This document shows positions 26,541 through 35,681 of a DNA stretch of 64,000 nucleotides, piece after piece. A model generated the notes under the pieces. It did no database searches. It worked only from the letters and a program-made list of their open reading frames with translations, and had not been told where the DNA came from. This stretch comes from DAIOEK01 sp964648485 (GTDB lineage: Bacteria; Chloroflexota; Anaerolineae; Anaerolineales; Anaerolineaceae), in assembly GCA_964648485.1 (NCBI GenBank), contig CAZYOF010000009.1, positions 1 to 64,000 of the forward strand, read 5' to 3'. How positions within the stretch are numbered: position 1 is the first letter of the stretch; every line of letters begins with the position of its first letter. The translations under genes were made by a program, and so were the position numbers.

Positions 26541-27563
26541 TCAATCCCAAATCCACCGGTACCTTTGCTGGATATACTCCCCCCAGCCGCGCATCTCAGG
26601 GGATGTCTCCCGCAGATATTCCCCAAACAGCGCCTCAGTGGATACCGCCCGAAAGCGGTCATCCTTTACCAATTTTGCCCACACTCCAGTGGCTGATTCG
26701 CCCAGATGCTGCAATTCCGGTGAGGTAACCCGGCGGAAGGGAAGGTTGCGCGCCGGGGAGATATGCAGCAGGCTGACCACATCTGCACCCAGTTCATGCG
26801 CCATTTCCATTTCACGCACGAGGAACTGCTGGCGCATGAACTGGTAGAACGGTTCATAGAAAAGCGCCTCAAACGAGGGGATCAGCTCCCGGCGAAGCGG
26901 TGAATCTTCCTGTTCGAAGAATGGTCTGTAAATGGCGGTGCGATCGGTGCCGCTCTTCGACACCCCGCAATAAAAACTCCCGTACGATTCGGTGTACTTC
27001 CACTCGATCAGCACAATCTGCATCCTGCCATCAGTGCAGTGAAACATCACCGCTGCATCCGTCGAAGTGCAGTTCGCCCCGCGTATTCGTCCATCTACGT
27101 CCCTCCAAATCGGGCTCGGATTTGGGGGGACCACAGGGGGGCGCACTCGTTCGCCCAGGTAATTGCGTGCACCGATCCATTCGAACGAAACATACCTGCC
27201 GCCCTCGATGGGCAGCATCGCATCGATATGCGGGTACAGCGGCAGGAGCAGTCGCTTCAATGCCTCGGGTTGATCGCCAAAGGGGAACAGGAAATTAACA
27301 CAACACACCTGCGAATCACACAGATGGTTGGATGGGTTTTCACCCGCGCCGTCATGCCAGTGGATGCCGCGCTCTGCGAACCAGGCGATTGCCTCCGCGC
27401 GGATCTCGGGCGGCAGGTTCTCGGCGGCGTGTTCCACCGGCAGGCAGAAGGGATAGGTATGCTTTTTGTAAATACCATCTACCCGCGCGGATGGGGAGAT
27501 GGTTGGTGAGGTGAGCTTGAATTGAATCTGGTTAGTTTTCTCAGTAATGAGAAATTGGCGCAT
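26541..27563 (-). CDS. PGN_0703-like putative restriction endonuclease (PD-(D/E)XK fold)
   Basis: A 340-residue protein. A nuclease core is visible as TSTDAAVMFHC followed by IVLIEWKYTESY, the D...ExK pattern of the PD-(D/E)XK superfamily. The overall layout resembles the PGN_0703 family of putative restriction endonucleases. The frame is open upstream to 27749, but that part lies in the promoter region; ATG 27563 (with an AGGG site) is the sensible start. No methyltransferase or specificity gene is adjacent, so a role in restriction is unproven. Two broken fragments of a related gene occur at 24612-24858 and 35862-35955. Confidence 0.75.
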   Translation of the reverse strand: MRQFLITEKTNQIQFKLTSPTISPSARVDGIYKKHTYPFCLPVEHAAENLPPEIRAEAIAWFAERGIHWHDGAGENPSNHLCDSQVCCVNFLFPFGDQPEALKRLLLPLYPHIDAMLPIEGGRYVSFEWIGARNYLGERVRPPVVPPNPSPIWRDVDGRIRGANCTSTDAAVMFHCTDGRMQIVLIEWKYTESYGSFYCGVSKSGTDRTAIYRPFFEQEDSPLRRELIPSFEALFYEPFYQFMRQQFLVREMEMAHELGADVVSLLHISPARNLPFRRVTSPELQHLGESATGVWAKLVKDDRFRAVSTEALFGEYLRETSPEMRGWGEYIQQRYRWIWD

Positions 27564-27642
27564 GTTTTCCCTGCTTTCCTCGCATATTTTGCGTATCAGG
27601 ATCCATCCACCCTGCATACGCCCGACCACGTTTATTGTATAG

Positions 27643-27688
27643 TAATTATGACCTATCCGACGTAAAATAATTATGTTGTCATAATTAT
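27643..27688. promoter_or_regulatory. Inverted repeats between divergent genes
   Basis: Between the divergent nuclease and secreted-protein genes, ATAATTATG (27667-27675) and CATAATTAT (27680-27688) form a perfect 9-base inverted repeat with a 4-base spacer. A third copy of the motif, TAATTATGAC at 27643-27652, also pairs exactly with GTCATAATTA at 27678-27687. This is operator-like or a shared promoter element; the binding protein is unknown. Confidence 0.6.
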
Positions 27689-27768
27689 CACCACGACCCC
27701 TACCGCTTACATTGCCTTTCATCACCTGCCTTAACCATCCTTTACACACGGAAGGTATTGCACGATTG

Positions 27769-30021
27769 ATGAAGCAAAATAATCCTTATCTCCTTTCTAT
27801 TTTCTTTCTTATACTTTTTCCAGCTATTTTTTTCGCTCAGCCTGTATCTCCTGTCCACGCCCAGAATTCTTTTGACTGGACAGGAGAATGGATAATCACC
27901 CTCACCTCGGGTGACCAGACTGCAACCACTGAAATCACCGTTACCCGAAATTCAAATGGAAATCTGACAGCAGCTCTGGGCGATCTGTTTTATTCAATCA
28001 AGAAGAATCCGCCAGCCGGATATCCGAAGCAATCTTCTACAACATCGGTCACGGAAAACGTCTCAGAGATCATTATCCGCCTGGATAACTATCACACAGG
28101 CTCGCCAACCTTTAACGCGCCAGTAGCCAAAATAAAAACCTCCACCTGCACCATTAAACTCAGCCAAACATCTGATCCGAATCGCATCACCGGAGAAGAA
28201 ACTTGCCTGATCACCCACTTTGTGACCGGGAATGAGCAAGGCTGGTATGTTGTGGAACAACCGAAACCATTTAACCCCGGTTTGATCCAGATTGAAGGCG
28301 TCAGGGTGGGTGGATCGGACCAATCGCAGCCTCCTCCAGCCCAATTACCCGGGAATACTCTGGAAAAAGCAACCTTCAGTATTAGCATGGGTTGCATCGA
28401 CCGGATTCAGATATCGGAAAATATTGATTGTAGTGTGACCATTACCCCCGATAATGCATTGTCTGGCACGGCTTTCAGTGTCATCTGGCTTGTGGATGGA
28501 GTCATGAGCGGAGAAAATGGTGGATCAATCACGCGGGATTCCATTTCGGTACCTGTCCGTTCTGCCGGATCTCACCAGGTGACAGTCAACGTCACCAGCA
28601 TCGCCACCGGCAACACACTCAGTGCATCATCGACCACGCTGGTCGAAGCGCCGGGGGCGGTAGTTCCGGTACCACAGGAACCGGCAGATCAGTCCCAGCC
28701 GGAAGAAAACCCTGTTGCGCCTCGCCCATCAGCAGATTCTACTGTTGATTTCACTGGCGCGGGCAACCGGGTTAACGCCCTCGGACAATCTGCAGCCACA
28801 GCAGCTACATTTTTATTCGTGCTGGCTTGGCTCCTCCTGGAAGGACAGCCCCCACCCGCCAGCACAACCAGTTCCCTGGCAGATACGATCATCGATGAAT
28901 CGGGAACCGCAGGCGAACAGGAGGCAGGAGAATGGCTTGCTGGCAACACGTCTGCCATCCTTGATAATCTAAATAAACCACCTGCCAGACCACCCTCGCC
29001 ACAAGCACCCACCGTCCAGCCGATTCAAGCCCCGCAGCCATCCGAGACCAGTACCACCCAATCCGGAAATAAACCAGGCGCCCCATTTACCGGAAGTATC
29101 ACCAATGTGCGTCTGGAAGTATTGAGCGATCAGGATGCCTATCTGGTCATGCAGGCGATGGGTTTGGTGCCCACAGAATTAACTGAAACCGATCATCGGA
29201 TGGATGTTACCCGCGAAGACCTGGATCACCTGCTTGGAGGTCACCCGGATGGGAATCCACACTGGGTCAGGCTCCCCAACGGGAATGAGTTCCTCGCATG
29301 CAATGTGCGCGGACTGGCATTTGAAGATCTGTATAACGCCCAAGGTTCTGAGACAAACACGATTGACTTTCAGAGCCACTTTTCCATCTCAGTTTATATT
29401 GCCGACCCGGATACAAGTGTGTCACCACCAGCGCCCGCAGCCCATACTGGAGGCACAACTGGAACCACAGCAACACCGCCGCCTGTACCTGCATCAGAAG
29501 ATATCGCTGCGGTCGATTCCACCCGGGATGATTCCTTTCCACAGGCTGTAAGCGAGACAGATCAGGATTTGCAGGAGGAAGCCACAAGTGTATGGCAGCC
29601 GGATGCCAGCGATAGCGTTTCTCCCGAATCCAGTGACCAGACAGCAGCGCAATCCTCCAGTGGCTCGACTGCTTCCACCAGGAACGCCATCAGTGAGGAA
29701 GAGGAACTGGACAGTTTCGTCGATGCAATGGAACCGGTCGGCGGTGAAGAAAGCTCTCCCGGTGAATTCGCAGGCGGCACAGAACCGGAATCGCTTGAAT
29801 ATGAATCTCCTGAGAGCCAGACCGGGCAAAGTGATGTATCAACGGGTGAAAACTACACGCGAGATCTGAACCGGCGCATCGATAACCTGATCGATGACCT
29901 GAAGAACACCCGCACCGAACCCCCGACCACTTCAGATGCGACCGGTGGGGAAGGCGGGGGCTCCTCCACTGCCGGGATTATAGATGGCGATGACAATACT
30001 TCTGCTACCGGGGGCTTCTAA
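27769..30021 (+). CDS. Secreted, Ser/Pro/Thr-rich protein with internal membrane helix
   Basis: A 750-residue exported protein. The signal peptide ends near SPVHAQ; a beta-rich domain follows (FDWTGEWIITLTSGDQTATTEITVTRN, about residues 30-180). An Ig-like stretch lies near 195-300 and a hydrophobic helix near residue 340 (ATAATFLFVLAWLLL). After low-complexity linkers, a conserved-looking unit runs from about residue 430 (ITNVRLEVLSDQDAYLVMQAMG through HWVRLPNGNEFLACNV). The end is a long acidic Ser/Thr/Glu region. Its TAA overlaps the ATG of the zinc-ribbon gene by one base (TAATG), so the genes are coupled. The ATG at 27712 is an alternative, but the signal peptide fits 27769. Function unknown. 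Confidence 0.78.
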   Translation: MKQNNPYLLSIFFLILFPAIFFAQPVSPVHAQNSFDWTGEWIITLTSGDQTATTEITVTRNSNGNLTAALGDLFYSIKKNPPAGYPKQSSTTSVTENVSEIIIRLDNYHTGSPTFNAPVAKIKTSTCTIKLSQTSDPNRITGEETCLITHFVTGNEQGWYVVEQPKPFNPGLIQIEGVRVGGSDQSQPPPAQLPGNTLEKATFSISMGCIDRIQISENIDCSVTITPDNALSGTAFSVIWLVDGVMSGENGGSITRDSISVPVRSAGSHQVTVNVTSIATGNTLSASSTTLVEAPGAVVPVPQEPADQSQPEENPVAPRPSADSTVDFTGAGNRVNALGQSAATAATFLFVLAWLLLEGQPPPASTTSSLADTIIDESGTAGEQEAGEWLAGNTSAILDNLNKPPARPPSPQAPTVQPIQAPQPSETSTTQSGNKPGAPFTGSITNVRLEVLSDQDAYLVMQAMGLVPTELTETDHRMDVTREDLDHLLGGHPDGNPHWVRLPNGNEFLACNVRGLAFEDLYNAQGSETNTIDFQSHFSISVYIADPDTSVSPPAPAAHTGGTTGTTATPPPVPASEDIAAVDSTRDDSFPQAVSETDQDLQEEATSVWQPDASDSVSPESSDQTAAQSSSGSTASTRNAISEEEELDSFVDAMEPVGGEESSPGEFAGGTEPESLEYESPESQTGQSDVSTGENYTRDLNRRIDNLIDDLKNTRTEPPTTSDATGGEGGGSSTAGIIDGDDNTSATGGF

Positions 30022-30275
30022 TGGGCAAGAAAAGGATGACATTTCCAGATGATGGCTTACAGGTGAGATTCCAATACTGCACCGCATGCGGTGCAGTAAA
30101 CTATGGCAGGCAAAATTCCTGCCTTCGCTGTGGCAAGCCGTTGATACAACAGAAAGCGCCTTCGGTGAATCAAAACCTCATTCGTTACTGCAACCGCTGC
30201 GGTAAACCCATCTCTGCAACAGGTGTAGATCAGTACTGCCGGCATTGCGGCGCGCCGCTCCCGCGGCTGCGTTGA
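30021..30275 (+). CDS. Double zinc-ribbon protein
   Basis: An 84-residue protein with two zinc ribbons: CTACGAVNYGRQNSCLRCG (residues about 20-38) and CNRCGKPISATGVDQYCRHCG (about 56-77). Such ribbons bind zinc and usually mediate protein or nucleic-acid contacts. Its start codon overlaps the stop of the large secreted-protein gene, and a membrane-protein gene starts 14 bases after its stop. The coupling implies the three products act together, but what they do is unknown. Confidence 0.85.
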   Translation: MGKKRMTFPDDGLQVRFQYCTACGAVNYGRQNSCLRCGKPLIQQKAPSVNQNLIRYCNRCGKPISATGVDQYCRHCGAPLPRLR

Positions 30276-30289
30276 GGGAGGGACCATAC

Positions 30290-30784
30290 ATGGATACAGC
30301 TTTACGTTTATTGAGCATTGTAAGTCTGCCATTCACAGGGTTCATCTTCTTCCTGCTGGCACGCAGAATTGGCAGGTTGCAACCTGCTCGCACGAAAACG
30401 TACATCCTCGGCATGGTGATGCCCTGCCTCATGATGGGTGTGAACATGGTATTTATGCTGAGCTCCTTTATCGCTTGCTGCCCGGCTGTATTCATCCCAT
30501 TTATTGTGGCGGGGTTTGGTTTCGGATATTTCTGGGGTGGAAGATCACAGTTATACCTGCAGGGCAGCCGGGTGATGATCAGGCAGACTAAAATCCACCT
30601 GGTGTTTTGGTTACTGGCTTATACGCTCACCCATCTGCTGGCATCTATACTACCGTCATCCATTGCCGCCGCCGGGCTGGCTACCATGTTCTTTAGTACC
30701 GCGTCTGCAGTCGGATTGAATCTGAATTATTTATTGCGTCAGAAAAAACTTGCCCAACAGCCGGCAGCCATCTCTGCCGTATGA
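30290..30784 (+). CDS. Multi-pass membrane protein
   Basis: A 164-residue protein with about five membrane helices, including a Cys-Cys-Pro motif (FIACCPAVFIPF) and a Gly-rich GFGFGYFWGGRSQ segment. ATG 30290 has a GGGAGGG site eight bases away and is preferred over an upstream ATG that overlaps the zinc-ribbon gene. Last of the three coupled genes with the secreted protein and zinc-ribbon protein. No family recognised. It converges with a small zinc-ribbon membrane-protein gene. Confidence 0.78.
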   Translation: MDTALRLLSIVSLPFTGFIFFLLARRIGRLQPARTKTYILGMVMPCLMMGVNMVFMLSSFIACCPAVFIPFIVAGFGFGYFWGGRSQLYLQGSRVMIRQTKIHLVFWLLAYTLTHLLASILPSSIAAAGLATMFFSTASAVGLNLNYLLRQKKLAQQPAAISAV

Positions 30785-30801
30785 TAAATCAACGGGGGAT
30801 A

Positions 30802-31041
30802 TTAATAACTATTGTAAGAATAGATAAGATACAAACCGATACACACACAACAGACCACGATCACCCCTGCGATAAGGAGGGCGATCAGCCAGCCTTTGCC
30901 TATACCCTTCGATGGTGCACTGGTGGAGATAGAGACAGGAACCACCGGCTGCTGCCGCTGCTCCTGCCCGCAAACGGGGCAATACAGTGAATCCAGGGGA
31001 ATGCCCTCCCCGCAACGTTGGCATTGCTTTTGATCCTGCAT
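30802..31041 (-). CDS. Zinc-ribbon single-pass membrane protein
   Basis: A 79-residue protein with an N-terminal zinc ribbon (CQRCGEGIPLDSLYCPVCG), a Gln/Pro/Ser linker and one membrane helix rich in Val, Ile and Cys. The start has a GGAGGGG site. This topology (cytoplasmic ribbon tethered to the membrane) is common and uncharacterised. It converges with the three-gene unit on the other strand, which also encodes a zinc-ribbon protein. Confidence 0.82.
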   Translation of the reverse strand: MQDQKQCQRCGEGIPLDSLYCPVCGQEQRQQPVVPVSISTSAPSKGIGKGWLIALLIAGVIVVCCVCIGLYLIYSYNSY

Positions 31042-31304
31042 GGCAACCCCTCCTCTCGTAAACCCATATTCATTATACAGAGTTCGTCATCCCCTTCAAT
31101 CAGCGGATTGTCGCAGGCAGGCCGAGTGGTGAGATTAAAATCAATTACTAATTTTTATTATTTTCTGAAATTGGAGGTAATAGGTTATGATCGAACCAGC
31201 TGGATGCAATCTATACTTCGAAAAATATTAATTTCTTCCAGTAATAGTTAACATTTTTGTATGTATTTGCAGGAACTCAGTGCACAACCGTCATTTGCTT
31301 GTGC

Positions 31305-31352
31305 TATACTTTGAATAATCTGTTTTGAATTTGCCAGGTATATCGTGGCAAA
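31305..31352 (+). promoter_or_regulatory. Extended -10 box and leader hairpin
   Basis: TGCTATACT (-10 box 31305-31310 with an extended TGC) has no good -35 box. Downstream, TTTGCCA (31330-31336) and TGGCAAA (31346-31352) form a 7-base-pair hairpin in what would be a leader of about 180 bases before the lipoprotein gene. The rest of 31042-31497 shows no gene. Confidence 0.4.
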
Positions 31353-31497
31353 TACATTTTCGGCAGATCATATTCCAATTACCATCCCATCAATCATCCT
31401 TCAAAAAAAATATACCAAAACTGCCGGAAACAAGTGACATAAAAGTGATGTACTTTCTTCTTTGTCATCAATCTAACTTGCTTAAGGAGATGACCCT

Positions 31498-34400
31498 ATT
31501 AAAAGAAGACCTATCCTCATCGGATTAACCATCCTTATTATTTCACTTCTGTTTATCGGGTGCAACCTGCTCAATCTTATTAATAATGACACCCCACAAT
31601 CCCCCCTTGCGCTATCCGGAACCCCGGTCAACATACCCAGAGAACGATTTTCCGTTGCAATAGTAAACCCGGAGAACAATTCATCCCTTCCTATTGGTAC
31701 CCGGGTGGATATTCAGGTGATTATCAAAGGGAACCAAAAGCCCACTCATATTCAATTATGGATTAACGGACTTGTTGTTGGTGAAAGGGATTTCGTTGGG
31801 AGCCAACAGAAAGCCAATTTGACCTTTCAATGGCTTGTTCAATCACAACCAGCCACCCTCACTTTGCTTGCAACAGAGAAAGATGGACAGACTGTACTAT
31901 CCAATGCTGTCACCATCTTCCCTGCCCAACCAGAAACCGGTTACACGGTACATACTGCCCTGCCGGGAGATTCCCGCCAATCGTTAAGCGCGCAATACAG
32001 CCTCCCTATAGAAAATATTACAACACGGTCTATACCTGAATTTGGTGACGGCGAAGAAATTCCAGCAAATACCCCCGTCTTTCTCAAACTGCCTGAGAGT
32101 AGCGCCAGAGACACTCCAGTCACTTTCATCCCTGATGGCTTTACTGCACCCGAAAATAAAAAAGCCACAACCAAATCTCCTGAAATTAATGGAAATATTT
32201 CTGGAAATCAGGCGAAAATTCAAATATCTGCAAATTCCGATGAGATTAATAATTTAGTTCTATTTCGATCAGAAAAAAATACCGGTATTTTTAAACCAAT
32301 ATTTGATCAACAGGTGGATACTCCTGAAAAAATATACATCGTCAAAGATCAGATTGATGATACTGAAATTGTCAGTTATTTTATTATGGGTTATAACGCG
32401 AAAAAATCCTTCCCGGGTAGATTCTACCAACCAGAAAAAGAGATTTCAGCACATCCACCCAACATTGCTGGCGCACTGCCAACCAATGACGGGCGACTCC
32501 ATATTATGAATGGGGTGGGCATAGTTTACTTTTATGCTTCTATAAACCAAAACCAGGCTGAACGTGTGCCTGAGATTGGATTCATCCCAGTCATTAATGG
32601 TTTTGTTGACCTGAATGATGCGCTTGTATCTATTTCGGATGAAGCTCAATTCCCTGTTTGGGCAGATCTGGAGGTCTGGACCTGGACAGGTACTACCGCG
32701 CAACTCATCGGCAATATCCACACCCTGCTTGAAAAAACTACGCTGGCAGTCTGCGTGGATGGGAACATGCGCTGTGGTGGGATAGGATCTGGTGAATTTA
32801 ACTCGCGAGAATTGGTAGAAGCAAAAGCCAATACTGATATTCAAGGGGGTACTGATTTTGATTTTCCATGGAAGACATCTCTTGCAAATAACCCGCAGGC
32901 TTTGGTACAGGTTAGCCTGAAACCGTTTTCAGATCAGTCAACTTCATCACCCGATGGGCTGATTTACGAAACAAGCATTACTGGGCAATGCACCGTGGAT
33001 GGTTGTGGAAGTGTATTTAAGCTCGATTTTTCAGTGCTGTTAGAAAAACCGGGTCAGGGAAGTACTGTTATTCAAAACCACCTGCAATATCCAGATGGAA
33101 CCAAATTATCGATTCCTGCTTTCACTCCAGGTAAAACAACCATCGGAGATATCAGGCAATATATGCTTTCATATACTGTTAATAATTTGTACGACCTGTC
33201 TGAAGCAACATCCAACTTTCACCAGTATGGCAACTTGATTCTCTATCCAATCCATTTTTATATACGGGTCGTACCAACATATGGCGGCGAAATAACTGGC
33301 AGTCCTTCTAACACAGTTCATGTCGAATATGGTCCGTTTGGCGCGGCATCAACAATCGAATATATCCCAACGGTCAGCCCGCCACCACAACCTGAACAGA
33401 TTTATACAGCGAAAATTATTGAATTCACCCCGCCTATTCCTCCAAGCCTGGGCTGGGGATGTGTCTATATAACAGATGTAGCATCAGGTACCTTCAACGA
33501 ATCGTATTTTAAATCGCTAAAGAACAACCACCAACCATATTGCCCAGAAATATACCAGGGTCAGGGGGAAGAATCCTGGTATGAAAGCCTGTGGAAATTT
33601 GCTACCGGCGCTGTAAACTGGGTATCTGAAAAATACGAAGAGTTAAAATCAGTGGCAGTATCGGAAATTGCAGGTGTGCTGGATAGCGCTGGAATATGCA
33701 ATAATTGTGAAGCCTATGTTTCTGCAGCCCTGTCTGCGGGTATGGTTGCGCTGGGAATCCCTCCCGAGTTACCCGATTTTTCTAAGTTGACGGATATCGG
33801 CATCGAGTACCTTGTAACTGAGGTTTCTCAGAGTATTGGCGTTCCCTGTGATTCATATTGTTTGGATGCAATCAGAAGCGGGGTTCACCAATTAGCAGAA
33901 GATATGAAAGCACAAACAGTTACATCTTACATGGATGAAACGGAAGCCCACAACCACGGCAGGAAACCCCTTTTTATCCCTCCCGGAGTATCAGTCGAGC
34001 CAGCTAAAGAATCAAGCTGGCAAATGGCTAATCTGCATGTTCAGGTAAGTCGGAAACCAGGCACTGAGGGCATTAGCGCTGAAGAACTCGCAAAAATTGA
34101 ATCTGCGCTATACATTAACTTGGATGGATATAACGATCGCACTGGAGATTCCTATACTGTATATAATTGCTGGTCAGGTGGATGCGATCTGATCAATCCT
34201 TCTCCTGATTGCCAGGCCGTTGCCGTACCTGGTTGTCCTGAAACCCGGCAGGTGACCGCCCCGCTTGAAGGGCAATTATTTAAGCCATACATCATAATGA
34301 TTGGCGATGATCAAATCCCTCACCTTCAACCAGGGCAAGTGAAAGACCTAAATCTGGCTTTGATCCCATCTGTTTTCTGGATACCCGGTCACGAAACTGA

Positions 34401-34611
34401 AAACACTTACAATTGGTTTGATGATTGGGGTTATTTGTTCGAAGGCGGAACCGGAAAGATATCTCTGGATATGACAGCGATGGCGTGTCTTAAGAATATT
34501 TCAGGATATGCGCCTAGCTGTTCTTATACCCTTGAACGAACGGATTTTTGGGAGGTCAGTTTGCCTGATACTTCCACCTGGGGTTATAACCAGATGTGGA
34601 CTTCCAAATAA
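31498..34611 (+). CDS. Large LysM-like lipoprotein, apparently initiated at an ATT codon
   Basis: A 1037-residue lipoprotein. In the open frame, ATT at 31498 lies eight bases after AAGGAG (31484-31489) and gives MKRRPILIGLT...LLFIGCN, a textbook lipoprotein signal peptide. The first conventional start in this frame, GTG 31705, would remove the signal peptide. An ATG at 31490 is in another frame and ends after 12 codons. After the lipobox come an Ig-like segment and a LysM-like segment near residues 145-205 (YTVHTALPGDSRQSLSAQY). A long beta-rich region and a Cys-containing C-terminal domain (ICNNCEAYVSAALSAG) follow. Function unknown; probably cell-surface. An ATG to ATT change or a 1-base assembly error is the alternative. 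Confidence 0.75.
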   Translation: MKRRPILIGLTILIISLLFIGCNLLNLINNDTPQSPLALSGTPVNIPRERFSVAIVNPENNSSLPIGTRVDIQVIIKGNQKPTHIQLWINGLVVGERDFVGSQQKANLTFQWLVQSQPATLTLLATEKDGQTVLSNAVTIFPAQPETGYTVHTALPGDSRQSLSAQYSLPIENITTRSIPEFGDGEEIPANTPVFLKLPESSARDTPVTFIPDGFTAPENKKATTKSPEINGNISGNQAKIQISANSDEINNLVLFRSEKNTGIFKPIFDQQVDTPEKIYIVKDQIDDTEIVSYFIMGYNAKKSFPGRFYQPEKEISAHPPNIAGALPTNDGRLHIMNGVGIVYFYASINQNQAERVPEIGFIPVINGFVDLNDALVSISDEAQFPVWADLEVWTWTGTTAQLIGNIHTLLEKTTLAVCVDGNMRCGGIGSGEFNSRELVEAKANTDIQGGTDFDFPWKTSLANNPQALVQVSLKPFSDQSTSSPDGLIYETSITGQCTVDGCGSVFKLDFSVLLEKPGQGSTVIQNHLQYPDGTKLSIPAFTPGKTTIGDIRQYMLSYTVNNLYDLSEATSNFHQYGNLILYPIHFYIRVVPTYGGEITGSPSNTVHVEYGPFGAASTIEYIPTVSPPPQPEQIYTAKIIEFTPPIPPSLGWGCVYITDVASGTFNESYFKSLKNNHQPYCPEIYQGQGEESWYESLWKFATGAVNWVSEKYEELKSVAVSEIAGVLDSAGICNNCEAYVSAALSAGMVALGIPPELPDFSKLTDIGIEYLVTEVSQSIGVPCDSYCLDAIRSGVHQLAEDMKAQTVTSYMDETEAHNHGRKPLFIPPGVSVEPAKESSWQMANLHVQVSRKPGTEGISAEELAKIESALYINLDGYNDRTGDSYTVYNCWSGGCDLINPSPDCQAVAVPGCPETRQVTAPLEGQLFKPYIIMIGDDQIPHLQPGQVKDLNLALIPSVFWIPGHETENTYNWFDDWGYLFEGGTGKISLDMTAMACLKNISGYAPSCSYTLERTDFWEVSLPDTSTWGYNQMWTSK

Positions 34612-34642
34612 ACAATATTGGAGAGACAGTAAATATAAAACC

Positions 34643-35566
34643 CTATTTAATGACGATTGGGGTTTTAATTGGGAAAACTGGAATTAGTGTTCTGAGTGGT
34701 TGGATAAATAGGATGCCGCACTTGTTCAGGCTGATATCTGAATAAGTATCGCTGCGGGTCAGTACCTTGCCATCCTTTCCAATCACAACAAATTGATAGA
34801 GAACCGTCGCTTTATTGAATTGATTAGCTCCAGGAATCTGGCTTGATTTCACCAAAGTCTTAAAGGTACCGCCACCCTGGCTGGTCATCACAGAGTAAGA
34901 ATCCCATTCGGTCGATTGTGATGATTCCTGGTCGAGCAGATGCAGATATAACTCAACATGCTTCACGTTTTCTAATGTCGAAAGCTGCACAAAAATTTCA
35001 GCACTATTGGGTGTACATGCTCCATAGTAAAACTGGTTGGTCGAGTAGCCAGGGCTAAAAGTCATCGGTCCGGCTGGTGGCGTGGGGGTGATGGTCAGTG
35101 TTTCGGTGGGGGTTGGCGTGAATGTTATCTCTTGAGTCGGTGTAATTGTAGGGATTAAGGTTGGGGTGGGCGTCGGTGCGTCCACGCGAAAAGTTACCTG
35201 GTTAAATTCACTCCACACGCCTGTTTCATCCTGAGCTCTCACCTTAAGGGTATAAACACCAGCCTTCTGAGGCATCCAATGATAGCGAAAGGTAGCCAAT
35301 TTCCCTTGCCCATTTGCGGATGTGCCTCCCAGTGAAGCGTCATTCAGCACCCATTCTAATTGATTGACACTTGTATTCGCTGAGGCGTGCGCGATGAATT
35401 CATAAGAAGACATGGAAATTGAAAGACCATTGATAGGTGCATCTACCCAGGCGAGAGGCGGAATCGCGGTTGGGTTGGTGAATGCATCATCTTTACCGCC
35501 CCCCAATTCGCACCCTGTGAGAAGCCAGATCAGAAGTACATAAGTGAGAATGCGTAATCCACGCAT
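34643..35566 (-). CDS. Lipoprotein with Thr/Pro-rich linker
   Basis: A 307-residue lipoprotein: signal peptide with lipobox LLTGC, then an Ig-like domain (about residues 35-130: LAWVDAPINGLSISMSSYEF, YTLKVRAQDETGVWSEF). A Thr/Pro-repeat linker (residues about 133-165) leads to a C-terminal beta domain ending in VFPIKTPIVIK. The ATG at 35566 has AAGGGA upstream; the earlier frame is rejected. A degraded second copy of its 3' end lies at 37461-37633. It converges with the LysM-like lipoprotein. Function unknown. Confidence 0.78.
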   Translation of the reverse strand: MRGLRILTYVLLIWLLTGCELGGGKDDAFTNPTAIPPLAWVDAPINGLSISMSSYEFIAHASANTSVNQLEWVLNDASLGGTSANGQGKLATFRYHWMPQKAGVYTLKVRAQDETGVWSEFNQVTFRVDAPTPTPTLIPTITPTQEITFTPTPTETLTITPTPPAGPMTFSPGYSTNQFYYGACTPNSAEIFVQLSTLENVKHVELYLHLLDQESSQSTEWDSYSVMTSQGGGTFKTLVKSSQIPGANQFNKATVLYQFVVIGKDGKVLTRSDTYSDISLNKCGILFIQPLRTLIPVFPIKTPIVIK

Positions 35567-35631
35567 GATTCCCTTAGTTATTGTCAAAACAATTGATAAG
35601 CCGCTGATCAACCCTGCCTGTATAAAAAGGC

Positions 35632-35681
35632 AAAAAAAGGATTGAATCCAGTATATTGCAGGTTAAGCTGGATTTCAATCC
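35632..35681 (-). terminator. Orphan rho-independent terminator
   Basis: On the minus strand a stem of about 13 base pairs (35681-35668 with 35651-35639, one bulged base) is followed by seven T residues. It would stop transcription coming from the region of the nuclease-gene fragment before it reaches the Thr/Pro-linker lipoprotein gene, although no intact gene lies directly upstream. Confidence 0.7.

Noticed and set aside
27564..27749. N-terminal extension of the nuclease
   Set aside because: It covers the divergent promoter region and inverted repeats; a start at 27563 fits better.
31490..31528. ATG-started 12-codon frame directly after AAGGAG
   Set aside because: The ATG touches the ribosome site with no spacing and the frame ends at once; it overlaps the ATT-started lipoprotein.
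35070..35180. Repetitive Thr/Pro codons
   Set aside because: This is the linker of the lipoprotein, a low-complexity protein feature and not a DNA repeat element.
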